Source: an uncultured Clostridium sp. (GTDB lineage: Bacteria > Bacillota > Clostridia > TANB77 > CAG-508). From it: a stretch of 64,000 nt of DNA. Under the pieces are notes generated by a model that ran no database searches, had not been told where the DNA came from, and saw only the letters and a list, made by a program, of their open reading frames with translations. This document shows positions 54,147 through 64,000 of the stretch, in pieces; position 1 is the stretch's first letter, and the number at the start of each line of letters is the position of its first letter. Position numbers and translations under genes: made by a program. The stretch lies in contig CAOJKP010000001.1 of NCBI GenBank assembly GCA_948438085.1, positions 1-64,000 of the forward strand, read 5' to 3'.

Positions 54147-55638
54147 ATGAGGGAGTATAAGGTAGGAATATATTTAAGGCTATCAAAGGAACATGAAGAG
54201 GAAAATAATAGTATAGAGGCACAAAGGGAAATTACAACTAAGTATGCTGATAAAAAAGGATATAAGATAGTTAAGGAATATGTAGATAATGGATATTCTG
54301 GAATATTAGACAAAAGACCAGCACTTAATGAAATGATGCTAGATATAGTAAGAGGAACTATAAATATGGTAATAGTAAAAGATATAAGTAGATTAACTCG
54401 TAATAAAAATAAAACAGGGTGGTATACAGAAGTATTTTTTCCAGATAATGATGTAAGATTTATATCAGTAACAGAGTTTATAGATAGTGGTGATAGATAT
54501 GAAATTGATGATAGTATAATGCTTAGAGGAATAGCAAACCAATATTATATTACAGATATATCAAAAAAAATAAAAGCAAATAAAAATGCGATGAAAGAAA
54601 CAGGACAATTTGTAGAACACTATGCTCCATATGGATATAAAAAGAAAGAAAATGACAAACACAAAATAATTATAGATGAAGATGTTGCAGATAATATAAG
54701 AAAAATTTATGATATGTATATAAATGGGGAAAAAAGTAGTCAAATAGCAGAGTATCTAAATATTAATAAAATAAAAAATCCTAGTAGATATATGAAATTA
54801 AAAAATGCTACTAAAAAGTGGAGTGCAGAACAAATAAATGATATTTTAAGAAATCCATTTTATTGTCGGAAATACAATAATAAATAAGTATAATGTTAAT
54901 TGTATAAATAAAACTTGTATAAAGAATAGGAAAAGAGAAACTTGGATTATTAAAGAAAATACACATGATGCAATAATTGAAAAAGAAAAATATGATAAAG
55001 TGCAAGAAATAAAAAGTGGAAAACAAGCTAAAATAAAAGTAAAGCATGAATTCTTATTACAAGATTTAGTGTATTGTGGACATTGCAAAAGAAAACTACA
55101 ATATAAGATATATAAGTCAGCAGATAAAAAAAGATTTTTATCTGAAAGTAGTAGGTTTAATTGCAGTTTATTTTATAAAAAGAAATGTAAAAATAATATA
55201 CATATTAAAGAAAAAGACTTAAACGAAATTATAAAAATAGCAGTTATAAGAAAAATGAATTTAATTGAAATTAAAGATAAATTGATTTATTGTTATAGAA
55301 AAAATGATAAGAATACAAAAAAGATGAGAGAGTATAAAAGTGAAATAGAGAAGTTAGAGAGGAAAAAAAGTGTTTTGTATAAAAAGAAATGTGAACAAGA
55401 TATAACAACACAACAATTTAAAGTAGAATATGCAATAGCAAAAGCAAAAATAGAAAAGTTTAAAGATTTAATGGAAGAACTAGATAATAATCGTAATACA
55501 CAAGAAGATGAAAGAATAGGAGAAATAATATCTCAATTTAAAAATGGAAGCTTTATAAACAATGCAATTCTAAAAGAGATAATAAATAAAATAGAAGTAT
55601 ATTCTAAAAATAAAATTGAAATAACTTTTAATATATAA
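54147..55638 (+). CDS. Large serine recombinase, needing a +1 shift at CGGA
   Basis: This second recombinase has Ser13 (GIYLRLSKEHEE), DNGYSGILDKRPALNEM and KDISRLTRN in the catalytic domain. In the recombinase domain, INDILRNPFYC runs into CGG. Skipping C 54867 gives GNTIINKYNVN, matching the conserved YxGNT of the family, and opens the frame to TAA 55638 (496 residues). The remainder, WIIKENTHDAIIEKEKYDKVQ, zinc ribbon YCGHCKRKL and coiled coil, is undamaged, which argues against decay. ATG 54147 follows AGGATGGTGG. The family needs the C-terminal half for DNA binding, so a truncated product would be inactive. Confidence 0.88.
54864..54870 (+). other. Candidate +1 recoding site (TGT CGGA) in recombinase
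   Basis: TGT 54864-54866 is followed by CGG 54867-54869 in frame. Dropping C 54867 gives GGA, the conserved Gly of the recombinase domain. Confidence 0.75.
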
Positions 55639-56134
55639 AAGACATTGAAATTTAGCTAGAAAAGTTAAATTTATTTTTTAAAACAATAACTGCAATAAAC
55701 AGAGTATAACACAAGGAGGTGTGTGATTAATTTTAACAACACACTTTAAAATTATCTAAAAATCTATACGGAATAAACTGTTAAATAAAGATAAGCTAAC
55801 CATTAATATGGTAGATTCATACAAAGCATTTAATTGTAACAAAAATTTTTTATGAAATTTGAAAAAAATATTAAAAAATTAAGAATGATGTGAAAAATAA
55901 AAAAATGAATGTTTAATAAGATATATAATTATATAATATACAAATGATTGTTATAAAAATGGAATATATATATAATTAGTACAATAAAATTAATGAAAAA
56001 ATTAGTAAATGCTTAGGGAAAATGACATAAGATGAAAATGTAAAAAAAGAATAACAATAAAGTAATAAAAATGACTTCATTCTGAGATATACTTGTAATA
56101 ATAAAATGTTATACATTATATGTAAAAAAAGGTA
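55639..56134. other. Gene-free AT-rich stretch downstream of the recombinases
   Basis: No supported ORF lies here. A GGAGGTGTGTG...CACAC palindrome is at about 55716-55750, with a ribosome-site-like AAGGAGGTG but no ORF after it. This may be a remnant of a gene cut by element insertion, or an attachment-site region. The rest is AT-rich without clear repeats. Confidence 0.4.
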
Positions 56135-56173
56135 TTATAACATATTTACATAATTTTGGAAATGTGTTATAAT
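56135..56173 (+). promoter_or_regulatory. Promoter with overlapping inverted repeat
   Basis: TTACAT (56146-56151) and TATAAT (56168-56173) are 16 bp apart. The inverted repeat TTATAACATATTT (56135-56147) / AAATGTGTTATAA (56160-56172) overlaps both boxes, so a dimeric regulator could block this promoter of the transglutaminase-like gene. Confidence 0.6.
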
Positions 56174-56245
56174 AATAAAGAATGTATAGATTTATAGGTA
56201 TAACCAATAAAAATCTAAATATTTATTATAAAGGAAGGGTTTTAA

Positions 56246-59200
56246 ATGAAAACAAATAACAAATGTAAAAATATTTTTTTTCTAAGCTTTTGTTTTGCCA
56301 TCGTATTAATAGCATTTTTAATACCAAATATATCTTTTGCAGCAACAGAAGATGGATACAAATATTTATCAGACGAAGACATAAATCCAACATCTGTAAA
56401 AGTTGGATGGGACATATTTCGTAAAGATCAAATAAAAGGAAATGGTAAAATATCTGTAAAAGTAGAGGGAGCATACTACTCTTTTGATAGAGGACTATGG
56501 GCTCATGCATCATCAACTATAATATATGATTTAAGAGCATATAATTATGATTATTTTACAGCATATTTGGGATTAAACCAAACAGCTTCTAGTTCTAGTA
56601 ATGGTGTAATATTTAAAATATATACATCAAAAGATGGAACGAACTGGAATATAAAACATAATAAAAGTTCTAGACCAGGAGAGAATGCAGATTTTGTTAA
56701 GATAGATATAAAAACAGAAAAATATTTAAAATTAGAAGCAGATGCAAATGGTTCAAATGGAAGTGATCATTCTGTTTATGCTGATACAAAATTAATTAAA
56801 GAGGGATATCAAGAAGTAGGAGAAGAACTAGTACCTTCTATAGAAGAATTAGATACAAAAATAAAAGCTTTTGTAAATTCTAATGCAAATATAGAAACTA
56901 ATCCAGAATATAAATTAACACTTTTAAAAAGAGAACTTATAAGTAGAGTTGGACCATATGCCTTAAGAAGATTTTATCTTGCAAATGATGTAAATAAAGC
57001 AACATATGAATGGCTTACAGGAGATGTGAAAGTTTTAGAATATTTTATATTAGGTGGAGAACCAGAAGGTGGATATTATAATACATTAACACAGCTTGCA
57101 AGGTTATATGATGCTTATAAAGAAGATTTTAAAATAACACAAACAACAAAATATGGTACAGTATTAGGAGATTTATATACAAGAATGGCAATTGCAATGT
57201 CATTAACACATTCTCAAAATATTGGACTATGGCTACAATCAGGTGGAGAAAATAAATCAGATGCACTAAGACGTTATCAAACATATAAAGATATGCATAA
57301 GAATGGAAATTTCATAATTTTAAGAAATACAGATGGAACACCACAGTTAAACCAAGATGGAACACCAAAATTAGATGTTACGCAATGGTTTGAAAACTAT
57401 ACTATAGAAGAAATGCGTTATATTTTTAACAACCTTTCAGATGATGAAGAAACATTATGGTTAAATGAATATACACAGTCATTTGTAGATCAAAATCAAA
57501 ATAATTATGGAAGATATATATCACCTCACCCTTATATGGATTATAGGTGGGAAAACCTTGGTCAGCCTGAATTTTATGATCCAAATAGGAAAGAAGAGTG
57601 GGATACTCATTTTAAAGGATTATTTTCTAAATATAATGTAACTTATAGAACAGGATTAAAGAAAATATGGATGCTTTTTAGAAATCCGATAGTTCAAACA
57701 GGAGCAGTATGTGGAGGTATATCAAAAGTAGGTTCAAGTGTTCGTACATCTCATGGAATACCTTGTGTTGTTATTGGTCAACCAGGACATGCAGCTATGA
57801 TTTATTATTGGCAAGATGCAAATGGAAGAGGATATTGGAATTTAGATAATGATGTATCTGGTTGGCAATTATCAGAAAAAGGAGAAAGATTACCATTAGG
57901 TTGGGGAAATGCAGGTTTATATTATGCTAGAGGTTCATATCAAGTAGTGTATGTACAATTAGCACAAGAAGCATTAAACGACTATGAAAGTTTAGTAAAA
58001 TGCGAAGAAAAAGTTATGCTTGCAAAAGTATATGCAGGAAATTTAAAAGAACAAGAGCGTATATATGAAGAAGCATTAGAAATTCAATCTATAAATGTTG
58101 ACGCATGGCTTGGATTAATTAATGTTTATAATTCAAATACAAATAAAACAGAAAATGATTACTATAATTTAGCAGAAAAAATAGCAAAAAATTTAAAATA
58201 TTATCCATTACCAATGCAACAATTAACCAACTTAATAAAACCTAAATTAACAAGTATAGAAAATTCATATAAGTTTACACTTTTACAAACAAGAATTTTA
58301 AATGAAGCAAAAAATTTACCAAACAATACAGCAGATAAATTTACAGTAATGCAACCATCACTTACAAGATTAGAAGCAAATTATTTATTAGGACAAATGG
58401 ATACGACAATAGCAACATTTTCATTTGATGGTGACGATGCAGGAAAAATAGTATTAGCAAGTCGTTTTGATGGAAGCGGTGTTCGTTGGGATTATTGTAT
58501 AGATGGAAATCCAATGGGTGAAAAGGATGCTGAAAATCAATCAAAAAATTGGATTAAAGTTGATTTTTCAGCTGAAGAAGAACATAAACTACAACTAACA
58601 CCAGAACAAATAGCAAGTATAACAGCAGAAGATGATATATATGTTCATATAGTTGGTGTAAATTATGATAAAAATAATTTATATAAAATAGATATAACAA
58701 CATCAACTTTACCAACATTGTATAACAATGATTTAGAAAATAGAATTATAGGTGCAACAAATGTAATGCAATGGCGTTTGAATGATGACGATGAATGGAC
58801 TTCATATTCTGAAGCACCAGATTTAACAGGAGATAAAACTGTAGAAATAAGAGTAGGAGCAACAGGAACAACTTTACCAAGTACATCTAGAAAATATGCA
58901 TTTACAGAAGATAATCAACCAGATACTAGAAAATATATTCCTTTATCAAGAATAAGTTTACATTCATTTTCAAGTGAAGCAACAGGTGGTGGACAATATG
59001 GAAATGTTACTAACGCATTAGATGGAAATATAAATACAAGATGGCATTCAGATTGGAATGGAAATGATAGACAAAGATTTATAACAGTAGAGCTAAATAA
59101 ATTAACATATATATCAGCAGTTGAATATGTTCCAGCAGGAAGTGGAAATGGATGTGTAAGTGCTGGAAAATTATATGTAAGTACAGATGGAGAAAAATGG

Positions 59201-62200
59201 ACAGAAGTTGCCACATTTAGTGGATGGGGAAATAATGGAAATACTAAAGTTATCAATTTACCAAAAGCAAAAGAAGCTAAGTATGTAAAATTTCAAGCTA
59301 CATCAAATTATGGAGATGGAAGAACTTTCATATCGGCAAAAATGTTTAATTTCTTTGAAGATGTAACTAAAATAGCTGTTGCTGATTTTAGCTTAGATGG
59401 AGAAGAAGCAGGGAAAATTAAAATAAGAGAAGAGTATAAAGATTTAAGTTGGCAATATAGTATAGATGGAACAACATGGAAAAATACTACATCATCAACA
59501 CATATATTAAACCAAGAAGAATTAGATACATTAACAGAAGAAAATGATATTAAAATTAAGTTTGCTGGAAATGATACAGAATACTATATTGACTTAGATA
59601 AAAAGGTATATGATGAAACACCATACGCAAATGATTGGGAAAATAGATTAATTGGAATAAAAAATTCTAGTGAACTTGAATGGAAAATTGATGATGGTAA
59701 TTGGAAATTATATACAGAAGAAGAACCAGTTGTAACAGGTAACAAAATTCTGTATGTTAGAAAAAAAGCATCAGAACAATATTTAGCAAGTGATATAGCC
59801 CAATATCAATTTACAGATGATAATCAATCAAATGATAAAAAATATATACCAATAGAGCATTTATCAGTACATGCATTTGTTTCAGAAACAAATGATGCAA
59901 CTAGACCATTTTATGCAATAAATGCAATTGATGGAAATATTAATACAATGTGGCATACAGCATTCAATCAACATCTTGTTAATGAAGGCAAAAAAGCATT
60001 TTTTACAATAAAGTTAGATGAACCTAAATACATTTCTGCTTTAGAGTTTATTCATAGAAAATATAGAGATTTAGATCCATCTTTTCCAAAAACATGTAAA
60101 GTATTTACAAGTATGGATGGTGAAGAATGGATAGAGTGTGGAAAAGTAGAAAATCTTTCTCAAGAAGATAATATATGGAGAACAATTGAATGTGATAGTA
60201 ATGTTAAAGGTCAATATGTAAAACTTGAAATAGAAACGTATGATATGTTTGCATCAGCAGTAATGATTAATTTATATGAAGATACAACAGCAGTAACAGC
60301 AGCAACATTTGAATTGACAGGTGAAAATGCTAAAAAAATTGTTTTATTACAGGAATTTAAAGATAAAAAGTGGAAATATTCTTTAGATTCTAAGCAAACA
60401 TGGACAAATGTAAATGGTGGTGACCACGCACTTACTGATGAAGAAATAGAAAGATTAAATCCAGAGGATAAAATAATAATTGCATTTGAAGGCTTAGATA
60501 AAGAATATGTTTTATATGTTCAAAAACCAGAAGCTCCTGAAAGAGCATACGTAAATGATTTAGAAAACAGATTAATTGGAATAACCAATACTGATACTTT
60601 AGAATGGAAGATTGAAGGAGAAAGTAGTTGGAAGTCTTATGTAGAAGAAGAACCAGTAGTACAAGGAACTAAAAAGCTTTTAGTAAGAACAAAAGCAAAA
60701 GGTATAAATTTGCCAAGTGATCCAGTGGAATATAACTTTACAGAAGATAATCAAGAAGCAACAAGAAAATATATACCAATATCAAAATTAACAATAGCAG
60801 GTTTCTCAGCAGAAGATAAGGGACAAAGTGGAGCTGCATCAAATGCAATAGATGGAAATTATAATACAAGATGGTTAAATTCATCAGCAGGTACAGATAA
60901 TGAAAAATATATAGTAGTAAAATTTGACTCAGCTGTTTACTTAAGTGCAATGGATTATGTACCACATGCTGAAAATGGAAAAATACTTAGTGGAAAAATT
61001 CTAGGAAGTATGGATGGAGAAAACTTCACAGAAATTGCACAAATATCAAATTGGCAAAATAATCAAAATACAAAAACAATAGACTTTAGTGATTCAGTTA
61101 AAGTAAGATATGTAAAAATAATAGGAGAAGAAACATCATATACAGGAGCAAAAAGACATGTTGGAGCAAGAATGTTTAACTTCTATGAAGATACAACCAA
61201 AAAACAAGTAGTAATTCCAACAGCACAAGTACAATACAGTACAACTACAAAAACAAATCAAGATGTAGTAGCAACATTAGTAAATCCAAGCACACAAATA
61301 ATAATATTAAATAATAATGGAAGTAGTGAATATACATTTACTGAAAATGGAACATTTATATTTGAATTTGAAGATAATGAAGGAAATAAAGGAACAGCAA
61401 CAGCCAATGTAGACTGGATTTGTAAAACATTACCAGAAGCAATATTTGAGTATGATATAACAACACCAACAAATAAAGATGTAACAGTAACAGTAAAATT
61501 TAAAGTAAATGGAGAATTTAGTAATGAAGTAACTATACTAAATAATGAAGGAAGTAATGAATATACATTTAGTGAAAGTGGAGAATTTACATTTAGATTT
61601 AGAGGACCTTATGGAAATGAAGGAACAGCAACAGCAAAAGTAGATTGGTTACATAAAACATTACCAGAAGCAATATTTGAGTATGATACAACAGAAATAA
61701 CCAATCAACCAGTAAAAGTAACAGTAAAATTTAAAGTTAAGGGAGAATTAAGTAACGAAGTAACCATACTAAATAATGAAGGAAGTAATGAATATATATT
61801 TACTGAAAGTGGAGAGTTTACATTTAAGTTTAGAGGACCTTATGGAAATGAAGGTATGGCAACAGCAAAAGTAGATTGGATAGATACGACTATTCCAGTA
61901 GCAACAATAACATATAGTACAACAAGCTTAACAAATCAAGATGTAATAGCAACATTAACTTCAGAAGATAATATAACAATAACAAACAACGGAGGAAGTA
62001 ACACATATACATTTAGTGAAGATGGAGAGTTTACATTTGAATTTGTAAATGAATTAGGAAATGAAGGAACAGCAACAGCAAAAGTAAATTGGATAGATAA
62101 AGTACCTCCAACACCAACAATTTCATACAATATTATGGAGCCAACAAACGGGGAAGTAGTAGCAACAATAAGCTTTGATAAAGAAAATGTAACAGTAGAA

Positions 62201-63787
62201 GGAGGAAATACATGTTCATTTATAGAAAATGGAACATTTATATTTGAATATGTAGATGAAGCAGGGAATACAGGAACAGCAGAAGCAAAAGTAGATTGGA
62301 TAGATAAAACATTACCAGTAGCGACAATAACATATAGTACAACAAGCTTAACAAATCAAGATGTAATAGCAACAATAAGCTTTGAAGATGGAAGTGATGT
62401 AACAGTAGAAGGAGGAAATACCCATACATTTACACAAAATGGTATATATGCATTTAATTTTACAACTTCAACAGGAAAGAAAGGTATTGCGAAAGCAAAC
62501 GTAACATGGATAGATAAAGTACCTCCAACACCAACAATGGTATATAGTACAATAGAACCAACAACAGAAAATGTAATAGCAGGAATAACATTTGATAAAG
62601 AAAATGTTAGAATAGTAAATAACAATGGAGAAAGGACATATACATTTACCCAAAACGAAACATTCACATTTGAATATATGGATGAAGCAGGAAATACAGG
62701 AAGAGTAAATGCAGTAGTAAACTGGATAGATAGAACAGCACCAACAGCGGAAATTGAATATGATATTACAGAAAAAACAAATGGAAATGTAGTAGCAAAA
62801 TTAGTAAATGCTAGTGAAGATATAATAATAACAAATAATAATGGAAGCAATACACGTACATTTAGTGAAAATGGAAGATACACATTTGAATTTAAAGACT
62901 TAGCAGGAAACAAAGGAACAGCAGTAGCAAATGTAACATGGATAGACAGAAATCTACCAGTAGCAACAATAACATATAGTACAACAAGCTTAACAAATCA
63001 AGATGTAATAGCAACAATAAGCTTCAATAAAGAAAATGTAACAGTAGAAGGAGGAAATACCCATACATTTACAACAAATGGAGAATATGTATTTGAATAT
63101 GTAGATGAATCAGGAAACACATCAATGACAACAGCAACAGTAAATTGGATAGATAAGATAGCACCAACAGCACAAATAAATTACTCTATAACAACACCAA
63201 CAAATCAAGATGTAGTAGTAACATTAGTAGATGAAAGTGAACCAATAACAATAACAAACAATAATGGAAGTAAAACATATACATTTACACAAAACAATAC
63301 ATTTACATTCGAATTTGTAGATGCAGCAGGAAACGAAGGAACAGCAACAGCGACAGTAAGTAATATAGATAAAGAAGTACCAGTTGCAACGATTACATAT
63401 AGCACTGAAGAACCAACAACTGGTGAAGTAATAGCAACAATAACATTTGATAAAGAAAATGTAACAGTTGTAGGAGGAAATACACATGTATTTACAACAA
63501 ATGAAGAATATACATTTGAATTTGAAGATGAAGCAGGAAATAAAGGAACAGCAATAGCTAAAGTTGATTGGATTGAAAAAAATCCAGATGCACCAGTTAT
63601 ACTAGGAGATGTTGATGGTGATGGTGAATTAACAGTTAATGATTTAGCATTAATGAAATTACATCTAATTGACATAATAGAATTAAAAGATAATAGATTA
63701 AAAGCAGCAGATATTAATGGAAATGGCGAAGTGGATATAACTGATATAGCAAGGTTAAAATTAATGTTACTTGATTTAGATATTTAA
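56246..63787 (+). CDS. Giant secreted transglutaminase-like protein with NPCBM, F5/8C, Ig-like and dockerin domains
   Basis: This 2513-residue exported protein has a signal peptide of about 32 residues (cleavage at SFAATED). In order: NPCBM-like carbohydrate-binding module (about 40-190), helical region, transglutaminase/protease-like core with candidate triad Cys489 (AVCGGISK), His515 (GQPGHAAM) and Asp534 (YWNLDND), and three F5/8 type C (discoidin) domains from about 895, 1198 and 1507, each preceded by a linker domain. Eleven Ig-like repeats of about 70 residues follow (about 1655-2440), then a C-terminal dockerin (GDVDGDGELTVNDL, DINGNGEVDITDI). It would bind glycans and act on host or dietary glycoprotein, held by a cohesin. 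The start follows AAGGAAGGG. Confidence 0.85.
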   Translation: MKTNNKCKNIFFLSFCFAIVLIAFLIPNISFAATEDGYKYLSDEDINPTSVKVGWDIFRKDQIKGNGKISVKVEGAYYSFDRGLWAHASSTIIYDLRAYNYDYFTAYLGLNQTASSSSNGVIFKIYTSKDGTNWNIKHNKSSRPGENADFVKIDIKTEKYLKLEADANGSNGSDHSVYADTKLIKEGYQEVGEELVPSIEELDTKIKAFVNSNANIETNPEYKLTLLKRELISRVGPYALRRFYLANDVNKATYEWLTGDVKVLEYFILGGEPEGGYYNTLTQLARLYDAYKEDFKITQTTKYGTVLGDLYTRMAIAMSLTHSQNIGLWLQSGGENKSDALRRYQTYKDMHKNGNFIILRNTDGTPQLNQDGTPKLDVTQWFENYTIEEMRYIFNNLSDDEETLWLNEYTQSFVDQNQNNYGRYISPHPYMDYRWENLGQPEFYDPNRKEEWDTHFKGLFSKYNVTYRTGLKKIWMLFRNPIVQTGAVCGGISKVGSSVRTSHGIPCVVIGQPGHAAMIYYWQDANGRGYWNLDNDVSGWQLSEKGERLPLGWGNAGLYYARGSYQVVYVQLAQEALNDYESLVKCEEKVMLAKVYAGNLKEQERIYEEALEIQSINVDAWLGLINVYNSNTNKTENDYYNLAEKIAKNLKYYPLPMQQLTNLIKPKLTSIENSYKFTLLQTRILNEAKNLPNNTADKFTVMQPSLTRLEANYLLGQMDTTIATFSFDGDDAGKIVLASRFDGSGVRWDYCIDGNPMGEKDAENQSKNWIKVDFSAEEEHKLQLTPEQIASITAEDDIYVHIVGVNYDKNNLYKIDITTSTLPTLYNNDLENRIIGATNVMQWRLNDDDEWTSYSEAPDLTGDKTVEIRVGATGTTLPSTSRKYAFTEDNQPDTRKYIPLSRISLHSFSSEATGGGQYGNVTNALDGNINTRWHSDWNGNDRQRFITVELNKLTYISAVEYVPAGSGNGCVSAGKLYVSTDGEKWTEVATFSGWGNNGNTKVINLPKAKEAKYVKFQATSNYGDGRTFISAKMFNFFEDVTKIAVADFSLDGEEAGKIKIREEYKDLSWQYSIDGTTWKNTTSSTHILNQEELDTLTEENDIKIKFAGNDTEYYIDLDKKVYDETPYANDWENRLIGIKNSSELEWKIDDGNWKLYTEEEPVVTGNKILYVRKKASEQYLASDIAQYQFTDDNQSNDKKYIPIEHLSVHAFVSETNDATRPFYAINAIDGNINTMWHTAFNQHLVNEGKKAFFTIKLDEPKYISALEFIHRKYRDLDPSFPKTCKVFTSMDGEEWIECGKVENLSQEDNIWRTIECDSNVKGQYVKLEIETYDMFASAVMINLYEDTTAVTAATFELTGENAKKIVLLQEFKDKKWKYSLDSKQTWTNVNGGDHALTDEEIERLNPEDKIIIAFEGLDKEYVLYVQKPEAPERAYVNDLENRLIGITNTDTLEWKIEGESSWKSYVEEEPVVQGTKKLLVRTKAKGINLPSDPVEYNFTEDNQEATRKYIPISKLTIAGFSAEDKGQSGAASNAIDGNYNTRWLNSSAGTDNEKYIVVKFDSAVYLSAMDYVPHAENGKILSGKILGSMDGENFTEIAQISNWQNNQNTKTIDFSDSVKVRYVKIIGEETSYTGAKRHVGARMFNFYEDTTKKQVVIPTAQVQYSTTTKTNQDVVATLVNPSTQIIILNNNGSSEYTFTENGTFIFEFEDNEGNKGTATANVDWICKTLPEAIFEYDITTPTNKDVTVTVKFKVNGEFSNEVTILNNEGSNEYTFSESGEFTFRFRGPYGNEGTATAKVDWLHKTLPEAIFEYDTTEITNQPVKVTVKFKVKGELSNEVTILNNEGSNEYIFTESGEFTFKFRGPYGNEGMATAKVDWIDTTIPVATITYSTTSLTNQDVIATLTSEDNITITNNGGSNTYTFSEDGEFTFEFVNELGNEGTATAKVNWIDKVPPTPTISYNIMEPTNGEVVATISFDKENVTVEGGNTCSFIENGTFIFEYVDEAGNTGTAEAKVDWIDKTLPVATITYSTTSLTNQDVIATISFEDGSDVTVEGGNTHTFTQNGIYAFNFTTSTGKKGIAKANVTWIDKVPPTPTMVYSTIEPTTENVIAGITFDKENVRIVNNNGERTYTFTQNETFTFEYMDEAGNTGRVNAVVNWIDRTAPTAEIEYDITEKTNGNVVAKLVNASEDIIITNNNGSNTRTFSENGRYTFEFKDLAGNKGTAVANVTWIDRNLPVATITYSTTSLTNQDVIATISFNKENVTVEGGNTHTFTTNGEYVFEYVDESGNTSMTTATVNWIDKIAPTAQINYSITTPTNQDVVVTLVDESEPITITNNNGSKTYTFTQNNTFTFEFVDAAGNEGTATATVSNIDKEVPVATITYSTEEPTTGEVIATITFDKENVTVVGGNTHVFTTNEEYTFEFEDEAGNKGTAIAKVDWIEKNPDAPVILGDVDGDGELTVNDLALMKLHLIDIIELKDNRLKAADINGNGEVDITDIARLKLMLLDLDI

Positions 63788-63806
63788 TTAATAAAATATC
63801 ATGAAG

Positions 63807-63856
63807 AATAATAAATAACTAGAAGTTAGGAGACTAATTTCTAGTTATTTATTATT
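63807..63856. terminator. Terminator hairpin
   Basis: Arms 63807-63824 and 63839-63856 form a perfect 18-bp stem (ending ACTAGAA with TTCTAGT). Confidence 0.8.
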
Positions 63857-63969
63857 AATTAAATATTTTTTAAACAGCAAAAATTAAATTAAAATAATAT
63901 GATTAAATATTATTGAAAATAACAGTATAAATATGTTATACTTGTCAATGTTAAGGAAAGGATAAAAAA

Positions 63970-64000
63970 ATGAATTTTAAAATAACACAGAATATAGAAT
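63970..64000 (+). CDS. Start of a further gene, cut by the window end
   Basis: ATG 63970 follows AAGGAAAGGAT and reads MNFKITQNIE before the window ends. Nothing can be said about function. Confidence 0.5.
   Translation, partial: MNFKITQNIE

Noticed and set aside
1..64000. CRISPR arrays, rRNA operons and classic insertion sequences with terminal repeats
   Set aside because: No regular short repeat-spacer pattern, rRNA-like sequence or DDE transposase gene was seen on either strand.

Overview
The window comes from a low-GC, Gram-positive Clostridia-like bacterium, probably an uncultured gut lineage. Arginine is almost always AGA, genes are AT-rich with AGGAGG-type ribosome sites, and the families are Firmicute ones: RicT, a GerS-like LolA-fold protein, MazF/EndoA, SpoVD-type PBP, dockerins and LPxTG-type anchoring. 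I saw no rRNA, tRNA or CRISPR array.

Layout. 1-4.9 kb is a decayed mobile region: serine recombinase with an internal UGA, frameshifted KilA-N protein, frameshifted acetyltransferase, an intact acetyltransferase. 4.9-8.2 kb is a nitrate/sulfonate/thiamine-precursor type ABC importer interrupted by a repeat element. 8.3-13 kb mixes housekeeping genes (trmL, a small exporter) with single-gene cassettes of foreign codon usage. 13-31.6 kb is core genome: a two-component system, lepB, holB, ricT, ferredoxin, comM, dprA, yraN, rsmA, minD/minE, rodA, dus, a GerS-like gene and mazF. 31.9-36.8 kb is a giant LPxTG surface protein. 37.4-43.1 kb is a partial division/cell-wall cluster (mraZ, rsmH, ftsL-like, PBP). 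43.3-63.8 kb is a cohesin/dockerin surface locus: a cohesin-dockerin protein, a 2651-residue M26-type metallopeptidase and a 2513-residue transglutaminase-like protein. Two tandem serine recombinases sit between the last two.

The main result concerns translation. In genes with the genome's normal codon use I find only four in-frame CGG codons in 64 kb. All four lie exactly where one extra C precedes a GGA glycine codon. In each case skipping the C (CGGA read as Gly, a +1 shift) restores one full-length protein: an ABC permease, a small membrane protein, ComM (in its Walker A glycine) and a serine recombinase. Other Arg codons (AGA, CGT, CGA, CGC) are read normally. In-frame CGG read as Arg occurs six times, only in four genes of foreign codon usage. 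No gene I annotate ends in UGA (all UAA or UAG), and the one in-frame UGA interrupts a recombinase. The simplest reading is that CGG, and possibly UGA, is unassigned or poorly decoded here and that CGGA is resolved by +1 frameshifting or four-base decoding.

The window also holds a structured interspersed repeat whose arms show compensatory changes, a promoter-terminator unit that may be a small RNA or 35-codon gene, a ribosome site buried in a terminator before the PBP gene, and 10-bp-phased MraZ boxes.
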